Positions 37,501 through 47,390 of a DNA stretch of 64,000 nucleotides are shown here, piece by piece. The stretch covers positions 169,848,274 to 169,912,273 of the forward strand of contig NC_067282.1 in NCBI RefSeq assembly GCF_020740795.1. Direction: 5' to 3'. A program made the translations under genes and the position numbers. The DNA is from Apus apus (Eukaryota > Chordata > Aves > Apodiformes > Apodidae). Numbering within the stretch: position 1 is the first letter of the stretch; each line of letters opens with the position of its first letter. Below the pieces are notes generated by a model that searched no databases, was not told where the DNA came from, and worked only from the letters and a program-made list of their open reading frames with translations.

Positions 37501-37941
37501 GTTCACAAGTCTGCAGCGCAGAAAAGCGGCGAGTGCCGCTGCCCCCCGTCAAACGCAGAGATTCCCGATTTTTCCCGGATCGTTATTCCAAGAGATCTAT
37601 CTTCCCCCACCCTTCCCCGAGGCGAACTCGCCACCCCGCACAGCAACAGCACGCCGGGGCCAGACGTGCAGCCCCCGCCGGCCCCTCGGGCTCGGTTGCT
37701 GGGGGGAGGGTGGATCATTGTTCCGACACGCACGATCCGGAGGCGGCGGCAGCTGCGGGGACAGCCGCGGCGCGGCCGAGCCTTCTCGCCGGCCCAACCC
37801 TCCACCCCCACCCCGCACGGCCCGGCCCGGCCCGGCCCGGCGGCGGCGCGGGGACCCGCAGCCCAGCGCGGCGGCCCGCTCCTCACCGGCTGGGTAGGCA
37901 GCACCAGCGGCGGCGCTCGCTGAGGGTTTTCTGGTTAACAT
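26933..37941 (-). CDS. DYRK2: DYRK2 dual-specificity tyrosine-phosphorylation-regulated kinase 2 (three-exon gene, coding span)
   Basis: The coding sequence is the complement of the join 26933..28534, 36991..37127 and 37887..37941. This totals 1794 nt, or 597 residues plus a stop. Both introns have GT/AG ends and both junctions keep frame (phase 1, then phase 0). Family knowledge: DYRK2 is a class II DYRK (CMGC group) that autophosphorylates its activation-loop tyrosine during folding, then acts as a Ser/Thr kinase. It works as a priming kinase, as a scaffold for the EDVP E3 ligase, and on p53 in the nucleus. Visible here (597-residue numbering): DYRK-homology box about 151-181, basic KKR at 185-187 (nuclear signal in the human protein), Gly loop GKGSFGQ at 225-231, ATP lysine 247, HCDLKPEN with catalytic Asp344, DFG Asp364, and activation-loop YTY with the second Tyr at 378. 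The human long form is 601 aa. The few missing residues lie in the low-complexity N-terminus. The kinase core appears intact. Confidence 0.98.
32162..32224. repeat. Imperfect inverted repeat (hairpin)
   Basis: The left arm 32162..32185 (ACAAAAAAACCACAAACACC and four more bases) pairs with the right arm 32199..32224 with few mismatches or gaps. The loop is about 13 nt. It lies in DYRK2 intron 2. Confidence 0.65.
32920..33060. promoter_or_regulatory. Candidate conserved element in DYRK2 intron 2
   Basis: The stretch is AT-rich, with TTAATTAATT and GCTAATTAGT motifs and no repeat signature. It contrasts with the more random intron around it. The call rests on texture only. Confidence 0.25.
35273..35506. 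repeat. Imperfect tandem duplication of about 137 bp, AT/CA rich
   Basis: Two adjacent segments beginning TTCCATA at 35273 and 35410 share the same order of motifs: TTCATCT, ATATATGT, a CACTATATATAA-like block, an ACACAC-type block, then TGTATAAAAATAC or TGTGTAAAAATAC. The unit is degenerate microsatellite-like DNA in DYRK2 intron 2. It explains the Tyr/Ile/Val-rich open frames on the minus strand, which are not genes. Confidence 0.6.
36960..36982 (-). other. G-quadruplex motif beside the exon-2 donor
   Basis: On the transcribed strand four G tracts of 3, 4, 6 and 4 are separated by loops of 3, 1 and 2 nt. They begin 8 nt inside intron 2. This satisfies the canonical G3+N1-7 rule, with short loops that favour a stable structure in RNA. 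Confidence 0.6.
36991..37127 (-). CDS. DYRK2: DYRK2 coding exon 2 (N-terminal low-complexity segment)
   Basis: On the minus strand a pyrimidine-rich stretch ends in CAG (37128-37130), followed by a 137-nt exon and a GTGAGC donor (intron begins at 36990). Translated in the frame set by exon 1, it contains [21 protein letters not shown], which closely resembles the mammalian DYRK2 N-terminal segment. The mammalian poly-alanine before the final HT is shortened here to a single Ala-Ser. This segment is absent from the short isoform. The exon lies inside the CpG island and is rich in Gly, Pro and Ser codons. A G-quadruplex-capable run starts just inside the following intron. Confidence 0.93.
37128..37886 (-). 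other. DYRK2: DYRK2 intron 1
   Basis: This is a 759-bp GC-rich intron with GTGAGG at the 5' end and CTCTTCGCAG at the 3' end. It lies wholly inside the CpG island. It contains a (CCCGG)n run at about 37819..37840. Open frames across it on either strand are composition artefacts. Confidence 0.9.
37819..37840. repeat. (CCCGG)n pentanucleotide run
   Basis: About four uninterrupted CCCGG units lie in DYRK2 intron 1, close to exon 1. The run is probably polymorphic in length. Confidence 0.7.
37887..37941 (-). CDS. DYRK2: DYRK2 coding exon 1 (start of the long isoform)
   Basis: The ATG at 37941 has G at -3, a favourable initiation context. Eighteen codons begin MLTRKPSA, matching the mammalian long-form start, then an Ala-rich stretch and YPA. 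One base then precedes a GTGAGG donor at 37886, giving phase 1 that fits exon 2. The frame upstream of this ATG is closed by a stop at 38038..38040, so no longer N-terminus is possible from a contiguous exon. The 5' UTR must extend past 37942 into the GC-rich promoter. Confidence 0.93.
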
Positions 37942-38130
37942 GGCCGCTGGAGAGGAGGGAGAGGAAAAGGCATGTCAGGGTGGCTCTCCTCCGCTGCTCC
38001 TCGGCCTCTTCCGTCGGCGGCTGCTTCTCTGCTCCGATCAGCTACACCCAGACCCAGACACGTCCTCCGCCGCATCCCCCTGGCCGCGGGCTGGCCGGAC
38101 AGACCCTCCAACGGCCCGCCGTCGCCTCCC

Positions 38131-38176
38131 GCCGCAGCAGCCGCCGCAGCAGCAGCAGCCGCGCCGCCGCCGCAGC
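38131..38176. repeat. CAG/CCG triplet-rich tract
   Basis: Interrupted runs of gcc, cag and cgc triplets lie within the promoter island, with only four or five perfect units in any run. Confidence 0.6.
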
Positions 38177-38430
38177 CCCCGGCCCAAGCTCATCACCTCC
38201 CCCGCCCCCGCCCCGGTCGCCCCGGTCCCCTCACACGGAGGTGGGGGCAGCAGAAGGCGGCCGGACAGGGCCCTCCTCCCCGCGCGGCGGAGCAGCGACA
38301 AACAGCGCACTGCCCGGGCAGTCCCCGCCCCGTCGGCCGCCTCCCCTCCCTCCCTCTCTCCGTCCCTCCCTCCCCGCCGATCGCTCCTCTCCAGCTCCCC
38401 GACTGCTACCGCTGTACGGCGGCGGTGCGG

Positions 38431-38446
38431 GCTGCTGCTGCTGCTG
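38431..38446. repeat. (GCT)5 triplet run
   Basis: Five consecutive GCT units lie in the promoter island upstream of exon 1. Confidence 0.7.
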
Positions 38447-38581
38447 CCCCCGCGTCCCGCACGTCCCCTCGGCGCGGGGCGGGCAGCGCCTCCCGGCCTC
38501 CCCCGCACGCCCAACGGCCGCGCAGCCCCGGGCCCCGGGCGTGCGCGCCCCGCACGGCCGTTGGTCGCCCCCGGGGTCACA

Positions 38582-38590
38582 GCCATCTTG
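38582..38590 (-). promoter_or_regulatory. YY1-like site, minus orientation
   Basis: The minus strand reads CAAGATGGC, the core of the YY1 consensus that typically lies just downstream of TATA-less start sites. Its orientation agrees with DYRK2 transcription, which suggests a start site slightly above 38590. Confidence 0.45.
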
Positions 38591-38708
38591 GCGGGCGGGC
38601 AGCGCCTCGCCCCGCCATCCCCCCGCGCCGGTGCGGGGCAGGGGCAGGACCCCGACCCCCGCCCGGCCCCCCCGCCCCGACAGCGGCGGGAAGGGCGGCG
38701 ATGCCGGC

Positions 38709-38735
38709 GGGGCGGTGGGAGGCGGGATCTGGGGG
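38709..38735 (+). other. G-quadruplex motif in promoter
   Basis: On the plus strand, G tracts of 4, 3, 3 and 5 are separated by four-base loops. The motif lies in the upstream part of the CpG island. Canonical by pattern; folding is inferred. Confidence 0.5.
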
Positions 38736-38788
38736 AGAGAAGTTGGGGCTCAGGCAGTGTGGGTCACTTGTGTCACGCTGGGAGGACA

Positions 38789-38796
38789 AAGATGGC
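38789..38796 (+). promoter_or_regulatory. YY1-like site, plus orientation
   Basis: The plus strand reads AAGATGGC, preceded by ACA, at the outer edge of the CpG island. Its orientation is opposite to the site about 200 bp away, which would fit a divergent transcript leaving DYRK2 to the right. Confidence 0.35.
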
Positions 38797-38830
38797 ACCG
38801 TGGGAGGAAAGGTCAATCGCTCGAAAGGTG

Positions 38831-41496
38831 TAGTGGGATAATAATAAAAAAATAAATTAAAAAGGGCAGTGAGGGAAAAGAGCTTTTGGGATTGCCCTGG
38901 AGGCGTAAGTGCCCCAAGCTAGGATGAGGGAAAGGATAGTGCGGGGTGGAGGGGGCGGGAGGCTCGTCCTTTGAGTTGTTTTCCAAACTGCTGTGAGCTT
39001 TGTGGAGTACAATGCTTTGAATTCCTGGTTTGTCTCTTTGAACGTCATTAGAGCCAAAAATAGTTATCTGAACATTTGCTCAGCTTGGGACAGCGTTGAA
39101 ACGAACTCCCCTACCTACGCTCAACCCTTTTTGAAGTCTGTACAGACCACACATATTTTCCTTTTTGAAACGGCTGGTAGATACGTAGACAGATTGCCCT
39201 TCATCCCCTTCCACAGAAAAATAAATCTCTCCTTTGCCTAAAAAAACCCGAAAACCATCAGTCCCTGCTGCCAGAGGGAAAGACTTCACCTCTTCCACTG
39301 CCACAGATACATGCATAAACAAAGACATTTCCTGTACTGGTACAAAGAAATAAACAAGTTCCCTAACCCCTCCTGTCACAGAGAAAACAATCGTACTTTC
39401 TCCTGCCCACACCCACCTAATCTTTTCCCTTCACTGTAGCAGAGAGAAGGCTTTCCCTTCCTCAGTATCCCCCCAGATGTCCACAGGCACTCCCAGTCTT
39501 CCTTCCCCGTGGCTGCCTGGTGAATAAACGCTGTTTTCTGACTGCTCTCAGTACTTCCCCATCATTTTCACAAGCAGCACATGCACATCAAAACTATCTG
39601 CGTATCAAATGCTGTGATAATACTAGTCTTCTTTGTGATAATACCTTGAATGTCTCAGTAATGGCAAGAAGATGATAATTTCCTAGTTAGTCTAAGGAGG
39701 GGAAGGGGGAAGAAGCTTGTTCACATTTGAGCAAGATAAGAAAAAGCCTCAGAGTGGAATTGAGCCTGCCTACATGCTTGTCTCTTTCGCCATCTGCAAT
39801 CCATCCTGGTAACTGCTGTCAAAGATAGTACCTGATGGAGTCTGAAGTGGAACTCAACATGACAGCAAGCCCATCTTGATTCCTGCTGAACGCACTACAA
39901 GAAACTCCAGTTTAAAAGCCTCTTTCATGCAGAATTTAGGTTGACAAAGAGGAGGAACAAGCTAATATAATTGTAAAATGCCTTGGCTGCAAATAGCAAT
40001 GCCTTTAACAGTCTTCCTCAAAATTGTAGTCGCAGATCTCCAAAGAAGAAAGCAAAGCCTAAATAGTCAAAGGCAAAGCAATGATTAATTCTTTCACACC
40101 AAGCGCTAGGAATCTGAACTATGTCCCACTGAGTGGCCACAAAACTTTCTTTCTGATCCTGAACATATCAACACTTTCCAGACCAGTATTATACAACATG
40201 AGATCAACAGGCTTCAGTTCCCAAGACAGAACTATTAGCCACCTGACGGGAGAAAGTGCATGGTGCTGAGAAATCAGAGAGCAAAATGAATAAGGGTTTT
40301 CTTGATCCTTTTCCCTGCTCCTTCAGCTTTTATTACCCACAAGCACAAACTAACCTAAGTCAGTGGCAGAAGTTTAGTCTTTCTTTCCTTTCTTGCAAAC
40401 AAATCTACTGAGTGGTCCTGAGTGACGGACTACTTGTAAGGGGCTTGTAAAGTATTGTCATCAAAGTGCTTGTTTCTCAGATAAATATCTAAAAATTTTC
40501 TTTGCAGATGGGTACCCAAACAGGCCTGCAGACTGGTAAATGCCAGCTCAGTGGGACATTGGCAGTACTGGTTCTGCACCACAGTGGGCCACCCAAGGAA
40601 GGAGCTGAAGAGGTCAGCAGCTGGAAGTGTAGGTGGGATCAGAAGGCTGCTTGCTGCAGCTGTGTTGAAGAAGCTTAGGCTGGGCTGTTACAGGTATCAT
40701 TCTCCTGTGATAAACTATACAAAGTGTTCTAGAACAAAAAATAGCAACTATTTGGTAAAAATAAAATTCTTACATTACAACGATTGAATGAGAAATTTGT
40801 AATTCATGTAAAAGAAAAAAAAAAAAAAACAGAACAAGAATAGTCTAGAATAAAACATGTTGTCTGTAAAACTTTGTCTAAAAGTATTCCTGCCCACATA
40901 GCACATTAAAATGCATTCTTGAGGATAATATGCTAGTACAGCGAAGAGAGATACAGAGCATGCTGTGTTTACTGAGCCGTTTGGTCAGGGCCCTGCCTTG
41001 TGACAAAGACATATCATTTCCAATCAAACTATGAGGGGTTGCTGAGGTCTGTTTTGCTAGGCTTCCTGGGGACCCGGTTTATATATATGTAGAGCTCTGT
41101 ATCTTCTTAGCTCCGAAATCTCCCATGCCAGTCCTCTTACATCTCCAAAGTTGATGCTGGTTAGGGATTAATTACATAGGGCTTTGGTATGTAGTGCTAG
41201 GACAGGAGAGGCTGGCTGGTCAGTCGAACAGCATCTCTGCCATTGTGGTATTAGCAAACCCTTGTGTGGTCAGACAACAGGGAATTCCTGAGGAGCCATG
41301 CGTGTCCGAAGCTGTGGTGATGAATTTGGGGGCTCCCACAGTGACGGGTGCAGCAGGTGCTCAGCACCTTGCTATGCTGTGATTCTTCTCCCCGGGCACA
41401 GCAAACTGTTTGGGCTGTAGATAAATGACCATGGACTGGGTTGAGCAAATACAAGGCTTCTCAAACAAATGATGGGGATGGAGGATTTAGCAATTA
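38831..41496. other. Upstream flank of DYRK2, no gene seen
   Basis: GC content falls off sharply after the CpG island. A divergent transcript from the island would enter here, but there is no long ORF. Confidence 0.55.
40815..40829. repeat. A15 homopolymer
   Basis: An A run follows AAAG, with no transposon body recognised upstream. Confidence 0.85.
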
Positions 41497-41595
41497 GGGA
41501 CATGGTTTAGTGGTGGACTTCATAATGTTAGGTTAATAGTTGGATTTTATTGTATTATGGGTCTTTTTCAACCTAAATGATTCTGTGATTTTATG
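41497..41595 (+). mobile_element. CR1 LINE 3' tail
   Basis: The short plus-strand fragment begins GGGACATGGTTTAGTGG and ends with CAACCTAAATGATTCTGTGATTTTATG. The last bases are the CR1 3' octamer repeat with one substitution. Only the last ~100 bp of a CR1 are present, with no coding capacity. Confidence 0.88.
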
Positions 41596-42588
41596 AAAAG
41601 GAGAGGTAAGAGAAGCCTAGAACAAAGAAAGTAAAAATGTGGTTTTCTGCCACCTTTTTAATCATCCTCTAACACTAAGCAGAATTTGCAGAAGAAGAAG
41701 AATCTACACTCACTCTTTAACATCTTTTAACATGCCCTAGGACCTAAGCCATCTAAAAATATATTATTTTTCCCATTGTTTTTGTGGAGCGGGCCTTAGA
41801 TACTGACCTGGAGACATTAAAACACTTAGGATATGTCTCACCATCAATTAAACATAGATCCAAGCTTGTTGTCTGAGGCAGTAATCCATATTTGAAAAGT
41901 AAACCCTTAAGCCCAGTAAGTGGTTGCCCCAGGAGGGCGTGAACACAGTCAGCACTAGGTTCTCATTAATGTCTTGTGGATAATTTAGGCATGAGCAGGA
42001 CTGTGTACACTACAAGGCAGTGTTTCAGCAGACTGTGCTGAGAACAGTGTAGGCACTTCAAAATGTAGCAAGCTACAAATGCTAGCATTGCAAGTGGAAA
42101 GCACACAGGTCAGGGCTTGACTAGCTCTCCAACATTCACTTCACTCTGTGGTACGCATGTAGGATTTGCAACTCCACCTCCTCTCTACCCTCCCCAGAAA
42201 AAAAAATAAAATCCCATCAAAGCATAATCTGTAACTTAGGATACAACTGTGTTTCAATACAATTATAAACATTGAAGTTACATATTCATAGCAAGAGTGC
42301 AGAGAATCACTGCCACAGATCAGTTTGCTAGTGGATATTCATATTGACATGAGGGTATATGAAGCTAAACTGGCTTGCCAGGTTCAGATGTTTGTTGGCC
42401 TTTATTTCACTGTGTGTCCTGTTTAAGCTAGACTTTATGCTGTGTTCAAGGGTTTGCCCTTTCTGCTATTTAAGAACACGTAAGTTACCACTTCTGTTGC
42501 AGTATTAATACACAACAAAGGATGTTTCAGTGGTCAGTGGGTACACCTTGAAGAGATACTCTGAGATCCTATGAGTCTGCAAGCATGC

Positions 42589-42608
42589 TTTTTTTTTTTT
42601 TTTTTTTT
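42589..42608. repeat. T20 homopolymer
   Basis: Longest homopolymer in the window. Read on the minus strand it would be an A-tail, but no retrocopy is recognisable next to it. Confidence 0.85.
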
Positions 42609-45600
42609 AATTTGTACACTCTTACATCTATTTTGCAGGAGATTATCTCACAGTATATTTCTAAACTAGTGCTAGCAAACTATATATTAAGGAAAATGTT
42701 TTCCTATTAATCACACCATGTCAGTGTTTCTAAGTCTCTGTATTATATATTTTCTACATAATTTCTGGATTCTTAGAGCATTAATAGTCCTTAGAACATC
42801 AGACTTATTCTTTTGTGTAAACTCCTAGCATGTGTAGTGGGCGGAGAAAGGTTCCTGTTTCATACAGCAGAAGCAGTCCTGACGGAGTCAATGGGGTAGC
42901 ATTAATATAAAACCAATCTCAAGGCTAAAGCTTTATTGTGGCTGATTCTTTCCAGCTGCTGACACACCCTTCTTTATGTACTCAGAGAAAAGTGAATGTC
43001 TGGAAAAAGTAAAGAAGGAAATTATGTATGTGTCATTGAGTCGTCTTCTGTGGACCCTTCCCACCTCATCTGTGAAGCCCCTGCCTTCCCCCAACAATGC
43101 AAAGAAGATGTGATAGTCAGAAAGACATAATTTAAAACTATTCACTCTCATGCCACTTGAATGTCTTCCCTAAAAAATAAGTTACTGCAAGTTTAGCATG
43201 CAGGTTATAGTTAGGATTTCCGAGAGAAATCACAAACTTGCTAAACCTTGTGTCATTCTCTGAAGTCAGTTTCCCTTTCTAACCACCTCAAAAGTCAATA
43301 TAGAAACTTGGTGTAATCTTTCTTGCTCTTATTATGTGGACTACTCAGTTTCAAAACCAGCTGTTCACACACAGGGTTAGTCCCAACTGTTGAAACCCCA
43401 GTAATCTTTGCTCATCCAATTCCACATGTGAAATGAGAGAATCTTGACTTAAAAGGGTTTATGGGAGTCAGTTACTCTCCAAAGCAACATTTCATAGAAG
43501 CTGGGATTTAATTGTCAGATGACAAGTCATTTCAGCTCCCCTGTGTCAGGAAGCCCAGTATCTCACAGGGTGCACTGAAATTGAGAAATTATATATCTCA
43601 CTCACTTGTGGTAAAGCTCATTAAAATCATTGGCATCACAGCTCTGCAAAAGGACAAAAGTAAGACATAATTAAAAGATAATGGGTCAGAGGAACTCAGA
43701 ATCCAGAAAGAGCTCTGACCAAGTTACTCTCCTCACCCAGGCTTTCTCTGGCAGAATTTATTAATAATAAAAGACAAATGATTCATTTAGATTAAGTCCC
43801 AGGACTTGAGTGTTATGTTATTAACTAGTGTAATCTACCATCAGGATTTACTTGGTGACTTTTGAGTTAAGCCATGAGCCCACCTGCTGAAAAGCAAATT
43901 TAAGCCTACATGCTGAGAAAGAACTTTCTCATTAAAATACAATCAGGGTTTGTTAGGGCAACAAGAAAAGAACCAGCCTGATGTGCTGAATTAAACTGAG
44001 CTCTGCTCAAAGTGGGAACTGATGGCATCAGACAGCTGTGGAGAGTTCTTTAGTTCCCCATTTCACAGGGCATAGGCCCTACGTGGACTTACCTTGGGAA
44101 ACACAGACTGCATCTGTTGAATGCACATAAGAGAAACCTCTGGCCATGTTTCATAAGGACAGTAAGTGCAACATATACAGTACATTTTCTTCAGTAATGA
44201 CCCTCCTTACCCTTCTTCATTTATCACAGGAGTGTAAAAAGTATTTTAAGTGGGCATGGCCAGACTGATACTTGAGTAACAAGATGGGATGTGCAGGCAT
44301 ATATTGGGGAGGGAAAGGTAGAAGTGATCTCCCCAGTGCCCCCTTCAGTACCTCACTAATGGTCTTTTGGTGTAGAAGTACACTTACCTGCCCAGCCTCT
44401 CATTTAGATTGCTGTGTGAATGCTTGCTGGATGTATGTATGCAGATGTGAGGAGGAGGAGAAGAAAAATAGCAAATACCTGATGTGCAAACAAAACAGAG
44501 GCTTTAATTTCCTATCATCATTTGTAATGTCCTTCCAAAGGAATAAATGTGCACATTACACATGAACAGTTCAGTCAATTCAGAAAATTGCAACATAAAA
44601 CCATTGTATAATTTGGAAAGTTAAGTAAACAAAGGAGAATTCCTGCAGATGTTCTACAAATAGAGAAAAAGAAAAAGGAGGCCCAAGGGTGTGCTACTTT
44701 ATTAGTAAAATTAAACCCAGTGATTTCAAAAGGACCACTAACACACAGTTTCAGCTGTGATTAGGATCTGGGCTTTGAGTTACAGAACAAATTATTTGCT
44801 TAGCTGCTATCTACAGATAACTCCCTAAAAAAAACCCCAAACATTGTGTTGTGTGATAAGCGAGTAGTGTTAAACATTCTGGGCTAGATCTTGTAAGTGC
44901 CTAGTTGATAAAAGGAAATCGCATGTGGCAGAAAAGATAGGTGCCAATGTTCATTCCCATGCTTGGAAAAGTGTGCAGCAAAGTAGTGTGAAAGCAGACA
45001 GACAGAAACCCCAGGTGATGGGGATACCCTGGAGATGAAACCATTGGTGAAGTGGCCAGCTCAAGAACACTGTCAGATGTTGTCTGCACATTATTTCAAG
45101 AAAAAGAGTTATTGTCATCACAGAATCCCTTTCTGTACAGTAAACTAGTGGCAAAACCACTCATTTGGGAAAGTTCACTACCTTCCACCTTCAGCTTCTG
45201 AAAGTGTGCAGCAAACTACAAGCTTCTGGAAACAGGAATTAATTACTGTGCCAGAGAGACAATAAGTTACGGAAGGGAAATTAAAGAAGAAAAAGCCTAT
45301 TGCTGTGAAGTTAAACTTTAAAAAGTGGTGCTTGAATGTTGCACACAGCACAGTCATGCAATGCTCAAAGTTATTGTCAGTATATGGAATCAGAATGAGT
45401 ATTTTCAAATAGAGTTTAACTTCAGTATGCAAAGGTTAGTGATCATTTCTAGAAAGAGAAAACACACTGAAAAACAGGCAGTAAATGCCTAAGAGGCAGG
45501 AAAGGAAGGCATTATATGTTAGGAAAGATAACACAGAAAATATTATGGAGTGCCATGTGGAAAGACTGAAGATGAGGAAGCTAAGAAGCAAACACAATAA

Positions 45601-46983
45601 TATTTTATTTTCTGACATCAGCTTCCTGGCAATGCGACCTTTGTCTTTTTTTGTCTCTCCATTCAGTGCTGCTTGAGTCAACTTTTTTTCTCCTAGTTCA
45701 TTTTGTCTTTCCTCTCCTAGCACTGTCTTTCAGTCAACAGGGAGGCTGCAGAAGGACTCCAGGCTTGCACTGCTGCACTGTCCAACTCCCAGCAAATTGT
45801 AAAATCACAGGGCTGCTGCATTCCAAGAATCAGACTGGGTGAAGACTGGAGTCCTGCTATCTGCAGGGCATCAGCTAGGAGAAAGGAGAGCTTGAAGTGT
45901 GAGGGGATGACTGGGCTGGATCAGTGGGAGGAATAAGTCTGAGCAAAGTTTCAGGGACTTCCCTAAATGGAAATAGCTCACTATTTCCTCAGGTTTTTTG
46001 TTTTTTTCTGAGGGCTCTGTGCTACTCCTACCCCTACAGCTGCAGAATTTGTGTCTGGGGCACTCACCCATGACAGCAGCTGCAACACAAGGAAACACAG
46101 GGCACCCAGCTGGTGGCAACCTATTGGCAAGGGAATTGGGGCCCTGGTAGGTAAAAGTTTAAAAAATACATTTTCTAAGGAACTGATTTCTTGGAAGCTG
46201 TTTAATTTCAGGTCAAATCATCTTTGCTAAATCCATAGTTTATTTTATCCAATTTTCCATTTATTTCTAGGTCCATCCTTCCCTCCTCCCTAACTTCATA
46301 GATTTATCCAGTCTGCAATTGCAGGGGCAAGTTCTTCCCATATGCTCAACTCCTTCTCTGTCACTGCTGTTTTTGTTGTTGTGGAGGACCATAAAATAAC
46401 AGCCAGGTGTTTGTGATTGCAATAGCATCTTCACAATTAGTTTTCTGGATAAGATTTTCATCTTCTCAGTAATTGCTCAATAAGGCACACCAAGCTTCTT
46501 GTCTCTGTGCAATAACCTATATAACATGATGGTCTCCACATTCCTGAGAAATGCTTTATTGGAAGCTGACAAAAATCCAGAGCTTCTGAACCCAATAGTA
46601 CCTCAAAATGGTACGGTCAAAGGGATTAACTCCTTAATCACTGGATACATAAAATTTCACTCAGGCAGCAAAAAGATCTTCTGAAAAGAAACGTATGTCT
46701 TCTCCTTCTGGAAGTTTTAATGGGGTGCCAAGCTGGTGACTGTATCTAAATTTCATTTTCAAGAATATGTCCTAAATGGTCAGTTTCTGAGAGGTAACAA
46801 AGGGTGTGTGTGATGTGAGGTTACATCACAGGTCTAACTAAGGCATCTTCAGTATCTGGGCAGTGTCACTGAACAGAGAGGTAATACCTATATTGCTGGA
46901 AAGTTAAAACATTCTTTTCAAAGCAAATGGTCATCTATGGCTTTTAGTGAAGTAATTCAGTATAAATATGCACTGCTAACTTA

Positions 46984-47002
46984 AAAATAAATAAATAAAT
47001 TA
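46984..47002. repeat. (AAAT)n tract
   Basis: About four AAAT units. Confidence 0.7.
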
Positions 47003-47378
47003 GAAATTAAAGTCTCCATTGGCAAAAGGCCAGAACCACAGGAGGGAAACCAGAGGACCAGAGACACAAGAACTGACAAGAGCAGAGTACACTTCCTCCA
47101 AGGATAGATGGTTTGGATTTTTAATATTTTTGTAAAATAATTTTCCTCTTTTGGATTTTAGGCACACTTGTAATTGCTATTACCAAGACTTAAAGTAGAA
47201 GTTCCACAGTGCTCCACAGCTTTTCCCAAATCCTGTAAGAATACAAAACCAAACCTTTTCATCCCTTTCCTAGAGTTTTCTCATGGCATTCTGTTCAAAA
47301 GAGCTTTCTTTTTTTCAGTCTGAAAGTTGGAGTGCAAACAAGTATGCATAGAGGAAAATAATTGCTTCATATGTATAC

Positions 47379-47390
47379 TTTTTTTTTTTT
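47379..47390. repeat. T12 homopolymer
   Basis: Uninterrupted T run in otherwise unremarkable DNA. Confidence 0.8.

Larger units (their letters stand above)
37942..38600 (-). other. DYRK2: Probable DYRK2 5' UTR and core promoter region
   Basis: The region is extremely GC-rich. An ETS-like CGGAAG core (minus strand, about 38007..38015) and triplet tracts (CAG/CCG at 38131..38176 and GCT at 38431..38446) lie in it. If transcription begins above 38586, the minus-strand ATG inside the YY1-like motif opens a 182-codon upstream frame that ends at 38038, before the DYRK2 ATG. That frame is Arg/Gly/Ala-rich and looks like composition noise. It could still act as an upstream ORF if transcribed. Confidence 0.5.
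36790..38830. promoter_or_regulatory. DYRK2: CpG island promoter of DYRK2
   Basis: Base composition changes abruptly near 36790 from AT-rich to dense GC with frequent CpG, and reverts near 38830. The island spans exons 2 and 1 and about 0.9 kb upstream of the ATG. No TATA box is evident upstream of exon 1 on the minus strand, as expected for a housekeeping-type island promoter. YY1-like motifs occur at 38582..38590 (minus) and 38789..38796 (plus). The minus-strand start site is inferred between about 38000 and 38620. Confidence 0.85.

Noticed and set aside
37533..38855. 440-codon plus-strand open frame across the CpG island, with several overlapping frames of 180-300 codons on both strands
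   Set aside because: Very high GC removes stop codons in all frames. The products are Pro/Arg/Ala-rich low complexity, overlap DYRK2 exon 1 and its promoter antisense, and contain no domain.
42589..42608. T20 run read as the A-tail of a minus-strand retrocopy
   Set aside because: No recognisable gene or retroposon sequence on the relevant side, and no flanking target duplication seen.
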